Positions 55,644 to 64,000 of a DNA stretch of 64,000 bases are shown here, one piece after another. The DNA is taken from NCBI GenBank assembly GCA_021413845.1, contig JAIOPP010000059.1, positions 1-64,000 on the forward strand, given 5' to 3'. Made by a program: the position numbers and the translations under genes. This DNA comes from Planctomycetia bacterium. GTDB taxonomy: Bacteria > Planctomycetota > Planctomycetia > Pirellulales > PNKZ01. Position 1 is the stretch's first letter, and every line of letters begins with the position of its first letter. The notes beneath the pieces were generated by a model. The model had not been told where the DNA came from and ran no database searches. It saw only the letters and a list, made by a program, of their open reading frames with translations.

Positions 55644-55692
55644 AAACCAGAAGAGGAATGCGGCTGTTCTGGTTTCTAGTTTCTGATTTCTG
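55627..55692. repeat. Inverted repeat between convergent genes (bidirectional terminator-like)
   Basis: The left arm (55627-55652) and right arm (55667-55692) are A/G-rich and T/C-rich complements with about three mismatches, built on the word AGAAACCA. The left arm starts inside the GNAT gene's final codons and the right arm ends just before the stop of the minus-strand dehydrogenase. The T-rich ends on both strands fit a shared terminator. Confidence 0.75.
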
Positions 55693-55695
55693 GTT

Positions 55696-56697
55696 TTAAA
55701 ACCAAGCTTTCTTATCGACGACGTTCCGCAGCGGCTCGTCTGCTTCGAAGCGGCGCAAGTTGTCGAGCAGCACTTCCAAATGGCGCTCGGCGATTCTCGG
55801 CGAGCATGCGGCAACGTGCGGCGTGAGTAAGACGTTCGGCATGCGCCAGAGCGGATGCTCCGCCGGCAGCGGCTCGATCTCGAACACATCCAACGCCGCT
55901 CCGGCGATCTTGCCGGCCTCGAGCGCCGCGGTGAGGTCCGCCAAGTCGACGATCGCACCTCGCCCGATATTGATGAAGTAGCTTGTCGGTTTCATCTGTT
56001 GAAACCGACGGCGCTCGAACATCCGTACGCTCTCCGGCGTGTGGGGAGCGGCGACGACGACGAAATCGCTCGTCGCCAACAGCGCGTCGAGCCCGTTCAA
56101 GGAATCCAAACGCTCGACGCAATCCGGCCGAGCGGTTCGCTGCGGATCGACCGCGACGACGCGCATTCCGAACGCCGCGGCGCGTCGAGCCGTCTCCTCG
56201 CCGATCGCCCCGAGGCCGACGATTCCCAGCGTGCAATCGGCCAAGTGCAGATGTGCCCGATCCATCGAGCTGACGATTCCCGGTCCGACGGCGAAGTCGG
56301 GCCGAGTCTGCTCGCCGCCGATCGGTTGCCAACGCCCCGCTTGCTGTTGCCGCAAATACAGATGCAGGTTGCGCGCGAAGCAGAGAATGTAGCCCAGCAC
56401 ATGATCCGCAATGACGTCGGAGAAGATCCCGCGCATGTTCGTGAGCGTGCAGGGATGACGGACCAACTCGTCGAACACGTAATGCTCGAGGCTTGCCGTC
56501 GGGGATTGGACCCAACGGAGTTGTCGAGCCGCGGCTAGCAGCGGCGGCGTAAGCTTGCCGAAAAAGGCATCGGCCTCGACGATCGAGGTAACCGCTTCGT
56601 CCTGAGTCGCGGCGTTGACGAACGTCGAGCTCGTCAGCACATCTGCGACGCGCTGCCGGCGAGCTTCATCGAGCGGAGGAAAGCAGACGAGCTTCAT
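55696..56697 (-). CDS. NAD-dependent D-2-hydroxyacid dehydrogenase
   Basis: A 333-residue 2-hydroxyacid dehydrogenase. The NAD-binding loop is GIVGLGAIGEETARRAAAFGMRVVAVD. Catalytic residues are the Arg in NIGRGAIVD (about residue 245), the Glu in EIEPLPAEHPL and the His in LLTPHVAAC (about residue 293). The family reduces 2-keto acids such as hydroxypyruvate, phosphoglycerate or pyruvate. The substrate cannot be fixed by motif, but the length matches glyoxylate/hydroxypyruvate-type enzymes. The preceding gene converges on it across the inverted repeat. Confidence 0.9.
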   Translation of the reverse strand: MKLVCFPPLDEARRQRVADVLTSSTFVNAATQDEAVTSIVEADAFFGKLTPPLLAAARQLRWVQSPTASLEHYVFDELVRHPCTLTNMRGIFSDVIADHVLGYILCFARNLHLYLRQQQAGRWQPIGGEQTRPDFAVGPGIVSSMDRAHLHLADCTLGIVGLGAIGEETARRAAAFGMRVVAVDPQRTARPDCVERLDSLNGLDALLATSDFVVVAAPHTPESVRMFERRRFQQMKPTSYFINIGRGAIVDLADLTAALEAGKIAGAALDVFEIEPLPAEHPLWRMPNVLLTPHVAACSPRIAERHLEVLLDNLRRFEADEPLRNVVDKKAWF

Positions 56698-56730
56698 AAC
56701 GTCGCGCGAGAAGCGAATGGTTGTCGGAGC

Positions 56731-56925
56731 TCAAGCGCGAGCATCGAACTCGAGGCCCTTGCCGAGTTGCTTCGCGATCTCGGTCGCGGTTTGCAGGAGC
56801 TCTACGGCAGCGTCTCCTTGCAATTGCTGCGCGTCGAGCGACTTGCGCGCCACGGCGATGCCGATTTGGTTCGACACCATATCGGCCTTCGCTTGAACGA
56901 CACTTCCGATCGCGTCGGTACACAT
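56731..56925 (-). CDS. Small YjfB-like putative motility protein
   Basis: About 64 residues from the Met at 56925. The pattern DAIGSVVQAKADMVSNQIGIAVARKSLDAQQLQGDAAVELLQ resembles the YjfB motility family (V.KK.LD.Q..QG.A...LL), short helical proteins found near flagellar genes in other bacteria. The frame also has a Met at 56958. The match is by eye over a short sequence and no flagellar gene is present in the window. It lies 34 bases upstream of the hydroxyacid dehydrogenase on the same strand. Confidence 0.5.
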   Translation of the reverse strand: MCTDAIGSVVQAKADMVSNQIGIAVARKSLDAQQLQGDAAVELLQTATEIAKQLGKGLEFDARA

Positions 56926-57371
56926 AGCGAGACGTCGCTCGAGAACTCTCTGAAGCATGAGCCCGACGAAAACAATCGGGCCTACAAAGTTACCTTACGT
57001 TTTCGTCGGCATCACGGTCGACTATCGACGATCGAGCCCGCGGGAATGCGCGTGGTAACGATTGTAGGATGCGGCGTACGAGCCCTGACGATGCCAACCG
57101 GCAACACGCGGCAACGGCGCATGTTGCCGCAGAGCAACGCCGAATGTGGCAATACACAGACCGCACGATTTTTCGCAGCGGGCGGCAGAGCATAAAACGC
57201 CGTAAAACAGGGCATTTCACGCGACTTCTCAGATTCCGGCACGGACTTCGGCACACCTTCTGCTTTTAGTCTCTTCCGTCATCAACCGGTTCTCACGCCG
57301 CAACGCCTTCATATTCCGAACATCGGAAAAGGCTTCGGTCCGGAAGATGAAAACAACCGGGGATTTACGTT
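56926..57371. other. Intergenic region without recognisable gene
   Basis: About 446 bases between the YjfB-like gene and the pilin-like gene. Short frames on both strands lack recognisable features. It should contain the promoter for the pilin-like gene, but no strong -35/-10 pair was found. Confidence 0.35.
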
Positions 57372-57707
57372 ATGAAGATTGCATTCGCACGTTTGTGGAA
57401 CGAAGAAGTCGGTGCCATCGTGTCGGCGGAAATCATGCTCATCGCGACCATTTTGGTGCTCGGCGTCATCGTCGGCCTGAAGAGCGTCCGCGACTCCGTC
57501 GTGACCGAATTGGCAGACGTTGCCCAAGCCATCGCTAACGTAAATCAATCGTACAGCTACAGCGGCGTCACCGGCCACGCGGCCTTCAGCGGCGGCGGCA
57601 ACTTCGGCGACTCGGCCGACTTCTGCGACAACAACTCCTATCCATACAACAACAACCAAGAATCGAAGTGCGTGAACGTCGCCGCTTACGCCGCCTCGGA
57701 GAACTAA
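57372..57707 (+). CDS. Small pilin-like membrane protein
   Basis: A 111-residue protein. A short charged leader (KIAFARLWNEEVGAIV) precedes a hydrophobic segment (SAEIMLIATILVLGVIVGL, residues about 18-36) and a longer exposed part. The Glu in SAEIM just before the hydrophobic core recalls Flp-type and other class III pilins, in which a Glu follows the cleavage site. The C-terminal region has two cysteines (Cys near 82 and 97) that could form a disulfide loop in DFCDNNSYPYNNN. It may be a minor pilin. A strong terminator follows immediately, so it is probably monocistronic. Confidence 0.55.
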   Translation: MKIAFARLWNEEVGAIVSAEIMLIATILVLGVIVGLKSVRDSVVTELADVAQAIANVNQSYSYSGVTGHAAFSGGGNFGDSADFCDNNSYPYNNNQESKCVNVAAYAASEN

Positions 57708-57751
57708 ACCCTGCTCGATGGTTTCCGATTCTTGAATGTCGCCATGACTCC

Positions 57752-57788
57752 AAGCCGCCTCGGTCGCACGACCGAGGCGGCTTTTTTT
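57752..57788 (+). terminator. Strong intrinsic terminator
   Basis: A perfect 14-base GC-rich stem (57752-57765 with 57770-57783) and a GCAC loop are followed by a run of seven T. It ends the pilin-like gene's transcript and, on the other strand, has A residues that give a T tail for the opposite direction only weakly. Confidence 0.92.
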
Positions 57789-57804
57789 GTTGATCGGTTC
57801 GAGA

Positions 57805-58548
57805 TCAAACCTCGAATAACCTCGTGATGCGGCGCGACACGATCCGGCGATCGCTCGACGTGCCTCGCGCAAGCGCGATCGCGGCCGGCAAACCCGGTCC
57901 GCAGTCGACTTCGGCGAATTGCCAATGCGCAGGCGAGTCGTCGATCTCGGGCGTGAAGGAAATCGTAGGCGTTCGAGCGGCGTCGAGCTCGAACGAGAAA
58001 TGATCGAGCGGGATCGAGAGGCCCAAACCTCGGGCCTTAATGTAGGCTTCTTTCAGCGTCCAAAATCGAAAGAAGAGCTCCTTCTGCCGCTCCGCCGGCG
58101 CGCGACGCAAGGCTGCCGTTTCGAGCGGCGAAAAGTAACGCTCCGCCAGCCCGACGCACTCCGTCGCCCGGTCAAGCGTCTCGATATCGACGCCCACTTC
58201 CACATCGCGAGCCACGCCGCAGAGGGCTCCGCCGCGGGTATGCGAGAGGTTGAACCGAAGCCACGCGTAGCCGGCCGGCTCGCTGATTCTCGGCTTCCCG
58301 TGGGCATTCGACTCGAACCGCCAAGCGGCAGGATCGACCCCCGTGAACGCGGAGAGCATCGTCCTAACAAGCATGTGCGAAAGGGTATAGGTTCGCCGAT
58401 CGCGATCGAATAGGAACCGCCCGGCTCGGGCAAGCTCCGTTTCGTCGAGCAGCGGCGCCGGCGCCTGCCCGTGGTCGGCATCGAAGAGCTCGTCGAAGCG
58501 GACGAACCACAGGTGCAATTCGTCGTCGTTTAGCGGGCAAGTTGCCAT
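57805..58548 (-). CDS. 4'-phosphopantetheinyl transferase (Sfp type)
   Basis: A 247-residue enzyme that transfers phosphopantetheine from CoA to carrier proteins. Motifs seen are the metal- and CoA-binding GVDIETLDRATE, the FSPLETAALR segment, and the signature FWTLKEAYIKARGLGLSIPLD. Length and two-domain pattern match Sfp/Gsp enzymes rather than the shorter AcpS. It implies that the cell has carrier proteins for secondary metabolism or fatty acid synthesis; none of those genes is in the window, apart from the FabD-like gene at 16.8 kb. It is divergent from the response regulator gene. Confidence 0.92.
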   Translation of the reverse strand: MATCPLNDDELHLWFVRFDELFDADHGQAPAPLLDETELARAGRFLFDRDRRTYTLSHMLVRTMLSAFTGVDPAAWRFESNAHGKPRISEPAGYAWLRFNLSHTRGGALCGVARDVEVGVDIETLDRATECVGLAERYFSPLETAALRRAPAERQKELFFRFWTLKEAYIKARGLGLSIPLDHFSFELDAARTPTISFTPEIDDSPAHWQFAEVDCGPGLPAAIALARGTSSDRRIVSRRITRLFEV

Positions 58549-58749
58549 GCGGATGGTCTGCTCGACGGCCGGAATCTGGTTGCGACACCATCTTACACTT
58601 AGGCTCCATTGTCGTCGTCGTCGTCGCGGAAACCCACATAGAAAAAATTACGGAAGGCTATATCCGGCAAGGGGTTCGCAGCCCGTGAGAAGTCGTTGTC
58701 CTTTACCATTCTCCAATGTGATGCTAGGGTAACACTGTCGGAAGGCGGG

Positions 58750-59433
58750 ATGAACACCCCCCCGATAGAATCTGCCTTAGCCACCCTGAGCCTGCACACG
58801 ATGTCGATCCGAATCCTCCTAGCCGACGACCACGAGGTCGTCCGCAGCGGCCTGCACCACCTTTTCGAAACGACGGAAATCAGCGTCTGCGGCGAAACGG
58901 ACTCGATCGACAAAGTTCTCGCCCTGGCCGAAACCACGAACCCGGACCTGGTTTTACTCGACGTCCGGCTGGGCGAAGGGGATGGCCTTACGATCGTGCG
59001 TGCTCTGCGAAACCGCCGCCCGCCGGTCAATGTGCTTCTTTTCTCCGCCCACGACAACCCGACGCATGAAGCTCGGGCCTACGCCGACGGAGCCAACGGC
59101 TACATCTATAAGTCGGCCGATCGCGATCAGCTTCTAGCGGCCGTCCGCAAGGCAGGGACAGGCGAAATGCTCTGGGACCGAACCGACCAGCGCCGGCTCA
59201 CCAACTTCGTAAAAACGACCCGACCTTCGATCGGCGAACACGCTCCGCTTACCGCCCGCGAGCAAGAGATTCTCGCGATCCTCTCGACCGGCGCGACCAA
59301 CAAGCAGATCTCCGAGCAATTGAGCATCAGCGCGGAAACAGTCAAGGAACACGTGCAGCACTTGTTGCGGAAGATCGGCGTGAACGATCGGACCCAAGCA
59401 GCCGTCTGGGCAGCCCGCAACGGCCTGATCTAG
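58750..59433 (+). CDS. NarL/FixJ-type response regulator
   Basis: About 227 residues from the ATG at 58750, which has GGAAGGCGGG upstream; a Met at 58801 lies right before the domain but has no clear binding site. The receiver domain has ADDHEVV with the acidic pocket, LVLLDVRLGEGDG containing the phosphorylated Asp, and LLFSAHDN with Lys later in YIYKSAD. A LuxR-type helix-turn-helix follows (LTAREQEILAILSTGATNKQISEQLSISAETVKEHVQHLLRKI). No partner histidine kinase is adjacent, so it is an orphan in this window. Confidence 0.93.
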   Translation: MNTPPIESALATLSLHTMSIRILLADDHEVVRSGLHHLFETTEISVCGETDSIDKVLALAETTNPDLVLLDVRLGEGDGLTIVRALRNRRPPVNVLLFSAHDNPTHEARAYADGANGYIYKSADRDQLLAAVRKAGTGEMLWDRTDQRRLTNFVKTTRPSIGEHAPLTAREQEILAILSTGATNKQISEQLSISAETVKEHVQHLLRKIGVNDRTQAAVWAARNGLI

Positions 59434-59462
59434 CTCAAGCCGGCCCGCGGGAAGGCTTCCCC

Positions 59463-60041
59463 CTAGCGAGTCTTAATCGGTCGGGAAGCGTTCAAGACCG
59501 TCCATTGAGCTTCGACCTTCTTCAAGTTGCCGAGAAATTGCGGAGCCGGAATGAACCCGGCCATCCGCGCCACCTCGACCTTGTCGCTTCGCAGAACCAC
59601 GGTCGTCGGGTACGACTTCACTCCAAGTTGTCGCTCCAGTGCCGGGCTCGAGCCCCGTTCGACACGCAGCGGAACGAACTTCGCCCCCAGCTCTTGAACG
59701 ACGGTCGCCGTGCGGAAGGTTTGATCTTTCATCTTCACGCAGTAAGGGCACTGCGCCGAGGTAACGAACACGAGTACCGGCAAGTTATTCTGCCGTGCCA
59801 AGCGGCAGGCCTCTTCGACATTGGTTTGCCAAGCAACAGGTGCAGCAACAGCAGCCGCAGCGGTCTTCGCTTCCGGTGCGGAAGTCGCCGCTACCTGGAC
59901 TACCGTTTTCTGATTGCGGCGCGAGCTCTCCCCTTCGGGAATGCCGCGCGAGGCCGAACCGACCGGTTCGATAGCGCTCGTCGCCGAGCATAGCCCGAGC
60001 AACATGATCGACGCAGCATGAAATCGAAGCGAAGCGCGCAT
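59463..60041 (-). CDS. Exported thioredoxin-like protein
   Basis: About 192 residues from the Met at 60041, with a signal peptide (HAASIMLLGLCSATSA). The thioredoxin fold is clear from VAWQTNVEEACRLARQNNLPVLVFVTSAQCPYCVKMKD. CPYC is the active site, as in glutaredoxins and some secreted thiol reductases. The cis-proline segment is KSYPTTVVL. A disordered Ala-rich region separates signal and fold. It would act in the periplasm, reducing or sensing disulfides. Another thioredoxin-fold protein, the redoxin fusion at 12.7-14.6 kb, lacks the second active-site Cys. Confidence 0.85.
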   Translation of the reverse strand: MRASLRFHAASIMLLGLCSATSAIEPVGSASRGIPEGESSRRNQKTVVQVAATSAPEAKTAAAAVAAPVAWQTNVEEACRLARQNNLPVLVFVTSAQCPYCVKMKDQTFRTATVVQELGAKFVPLRVERGSSPALERQLGVKSYPTTVVLRSDKVEVARMAGFIPAPQFLGNLKKVEAQWTVLNASRPIKTR

Positions 60042-60213
60042 CGTAGGCCTCCTTGCCGATGGCGAGCCGATCCTTGGCTCGCAACTTGGTTCCGCAAATC
60101 TGTTATCGTCGTGCGACAGACCGGACAAGCGCAAGAACACCCACCGCGAAAACAATCGCTTCGTTCGGAATAGATTAACGTCCGTGCGGCACGCTACCGT
60201 ACGAAATCCGCAG

Positions 60214-62304
<2,091 letters not shown>

Positions 62305-62818
62305 GGGACGCGTTTCTGCAAAGCTAACGAGGGAACTAGAGCTCAATAACATACCATCAGTCCGGGGCTTCGTCGGGGGGCCATGCATGTCCGACATCGG
62401 CTGCGGCGAATCGTCGGAACGTAGCGATGGGGCGGAATCTGCCGATCGCCCCGACTCCGCATCCGATTTCAGCCGCAGCCGGCGACGAAAATACCCGGCC
62501 ATTGGATCGTCCTTTCCGTGAACAAAGTTTGAGCCCATCCCCCGAGCCCGTCGCATCCGCGAAGTTATCCCTAATCGGAACCGGCAAGGGAAAACTATTT
62601 GGAAAGCACCGGCCGGCGACTCACGGCTCTTTCTCCGCACACAGCGAAGGAAGTTCGACGAACGCTTCAACATACGGATGGTCAGGCCTAATAACCATTA
62701 CAACCGTCGTGCGGAGCGGTGCAATTTTCGGAGCAACACTTGAATTCCGATCGGACGCAAGTAGCGTGAAATAGACACGCCGACGGTTCGACTCTTAGCC
62801 CTCTGAATCAATACCCGA
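62305..62818. other. Divergent intergenic region
   Basis: It lies between glgX and the plus-strand GT87-like gene. Part of it (62305-62502) may be an N-terminal extension of glgX. No RNA gene, repeat or strong promoter pair was recognised. Confidence 0.35.
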
Positions 62819-64000
62819 ATGGCCTCGTCTATGGAGTCGAATTGCCCGACACTCAATGGGCCGACGATTGACGGCCCCGCGATCGAACGGGCGTCGGTCG
62901 CCCGCGCATCGCTCGAGGCCGCCGCGAGCGATTGGCCGACGACGCGCCGCTTCGTCTGGGCCTGCCTGCTCGTATTGTCGTGCTTCGCCTATGGTCCAGG
63001 CTTTTATCGCGGCTTGGTCGAGCCGGGCAAAAACTTCGCCGACTTCTTCCAAGAATGGGCCTCGGCCCGCAACTACTTCACCGGCCGACCGATCTACACT
63101 CCGCAGCGCGAGGCGGCTCAACTTTATTTGAAGGTCACTCCGAGTCGCGAGGAGTTCTTCGTCGAGATCAACGGCCATCCTCCCTCGGCGGTTCTGCTCG
63201 CTCTGCCGTTCGGAGTCTTGACCTACGGCTTCGGATTTCTGCTGTGGAATTGGCTGTCGGTCGCGGCGTTGGGCACCAGCGCTTGGCTGATCCTGAGAGA
63301 AACCGGAATCCGCTTCAGCCGTTGGGCTTGGCTGCCCGCGCTCACGCTGGCGACCGGCAACCCGGTGTTGCAGCATTTAGGATGCGGTCAGCTGGGCGCT
63401 TTTCTGTTGCTACTGATCACGGCGACTTGGATCGCCGATCGACGCGGATACGTTGCCTTGGCCGGCGCGATACTTGCCGTCGCGACCGCCGTGAAGCTTT
63501 TTCCCGGCTTTCTGTTTCTCTACTTCGTGCTCAAGGGGAAGTGGCGCGCGGTGTTCGTCGGCGCCTTCGTCTTCGTCCTGACGATCGCACTCACGGCAGT
63601 CGTGCTCGGGCCTCAGGCGTTCGAGAGCTACATCACGAAATCGCTCCCCGAAGTGAGTACTTATCGGGCCAGTTGGGCCAACACCTCGCTCGACGGCTTC
63701 TGCCTCCGGCTCTTTAGTGCCGACTCGAAATACGCGGTCCCTCTCGTCCGTAGCGTGTGGTTGCCGCGCGTCGCTTACTTGCTCGCCGTCGCGATCTTGA
63801 TCGGAGTCGTGGCGTTCGTCACGCGTCGAAGTCGCACGCGCGAGACCGAAGACATGGCCTTCGGTCTCCATCTGATTGCGCTGGTGCTGGTGTCGCCGAT
63901 CTGTTGGGACCACTACTTCGTGCTCCTCATGCAACCGATCCTGCTCATCGCTTACCGCCTCGGTCGGCCAAGCCCGCTGCGCGGCATGTTCCGACTTTCG
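62819..64000 (+). CDS. GT87-like multi-pass membrane glycosyltransferase, cut by window end
   Basis: At least 394 codons are open from the ATG at 62819 to the last base; the stop is outside. The early part has RRFVWACLLVLSCFAYGPGF as a first membrane helix, then FFQEWASARNYFTGRPIYTP, and an exposed GHPPS-like loop (EINGHPPSAVLLALPFGV), the early Asp/Glu and HPP features of GT87 (DUF2029) polyprenol-linked mannosyl/arabinosyl transferases. More hydrophobic helices follow, including AKLFPGFLFLYFVLKGKW-like VKLFPGF and SPICWDHYFVLLM. It probably works with lipid-linked sugar donors at the membrane. Confidence 0.75.
   Translation, partial: MASSMESNCPTLNGPTIDGPAIERASVARASLEAAASDWPTTRRFVWACLLVLSCFAYGPGFYRGLVEPGKNFADFFQEWASARNYFTGRPIYTPQREAAQLYLKVTPSREEFFVEINGHPPSAVLLALPFGVLTYGFGFLLWNWLSVAALGTSAWLILRETGIRFSRWAWLPALTLATGNPVLQHLGCGQLGAFLLLLITATWIADRRGYVALAGAILAVATAVKLFPGFLFLYFVLKGKWRAVFVGAFVFVLTIALTAVVLGPQAFESYITKSLPEVSTYRASWANTSLDGFCLRLFSADSKYAVPLVRSVWLPRVAYLLAVAILIGVVAFVTRRSRTRETEDMAFGLHLIALVLVSPICWDHYFVLLMQPILLIAYRLGRPSPLRGMFRLS

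Noticed and set aside
58609-58628. Short GTC/CGT triplet run
   Set aside because: About five units only, in the intergenic space upstream of the phosphopantetheinyl transferase; too short to claim function.

Overview
The window comes from a GC-rich bacterial chromosome that is almost certainly planctomycetal (Pirellulales-like). The evidence is a run of genes typical of that phylum: a DUF1501 protein, a DUF1549/DUF1553 protein with a CHGK-type haem-like motif, a planctomycete-type cytochrome c domain fused to WD40 repeats, a PPC-domain protein, many secreted right-handed beta-helix and esterase proteins, and tetrahydromethanopterin (H4MPT) biosynthesis genes, which occur in planctomycetes and methylotrophs but in few other bacteria. 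No rRNA genes or CRISPR array were seen. One tRNA gene (Asn, GTT) is present.

Layout. 1-2.2 kb: the right end of a probable integrative element, with a tyrosine recombinase whose reading frame runs into tRNA-Asn. 2.4-9.9 kb: a secreted beta-helix protein, a three-part LplT-PlsC-acyl-ACP synthetase fusion for lysophospholipid repair, and small membrane or secreted proteins of unknown role. 10.1-11.1 kb: a STAS antagonist and an RsbW-like kinase, a partner-switching pair. 11.2-16.8 kb: an old-yellow-enzyme-like oxidoreductase, a secreted redoxin/cytochrome c/copper-monooxygenase-like fusion, and a large secreted unknown. 16.8-24.2 kb: a FabD-like acyltransferase diverging from a tight six-gene operon of an SDR with a degenerate active site, a DHPS-like protein, PabB, PabA, DUF447 and beta-RFAP synthase. 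24.2-32 kb: esterase, DUF6807 (PmoA-named) protein, beta-helix protein, RidA, threonine synthase and a PafA-like phosphatase. 32-44.7 kb: a co-directional block of secreted or surface planctomycete proteins (EF-hand, WD40-cytochrome, PPC, DUF1549/1553, DUF1501, sialate O-acetylesterase-like). 45-53 kb: metalloprotease-like lipoprotein, citrate synthase, CYTH protein, PpiC isomerase and Mfd. 53-56.7 kb: Gfo/Idh/MocA oxidoreductase, Rieske protein, tandem GNAT and D-2-hydroxyacid dehydrogenase. 56.7-64 kb: YjfB-like and pilin-like small proteins, phosphopantetheinyl transferase, NarL-type regulator, thioredoxin-like protein, GlgX, and a GT87-like membrane protein cut by the window end.

The best functional story is the H4MPT operon. 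PabA and PabB make aminodeoxychorismate on the way to p-aminobenzoate, beta-RFAP synthase joins p-aminobenzoate to PRPP, and the DHPS-like protein is the obvious candidate to join that product to a pterin. The SDR and DUF447 proteins in the same transcription unit are candidates for unassigned steps. Other points of interest are matching Ala/Lys-rich coiled segments in two neighbouring surface proteins, an integrase reading frame completed by tRNA sequence, a terminator-like hairpin directly before that integrase, and two AT-rich near-perfect inverted repeats near 54.5 and 55.6 kb.

Most functional calls rest on motifs read by eye. Where a start codon was moved inward from the longest reading frame, the reason is given.
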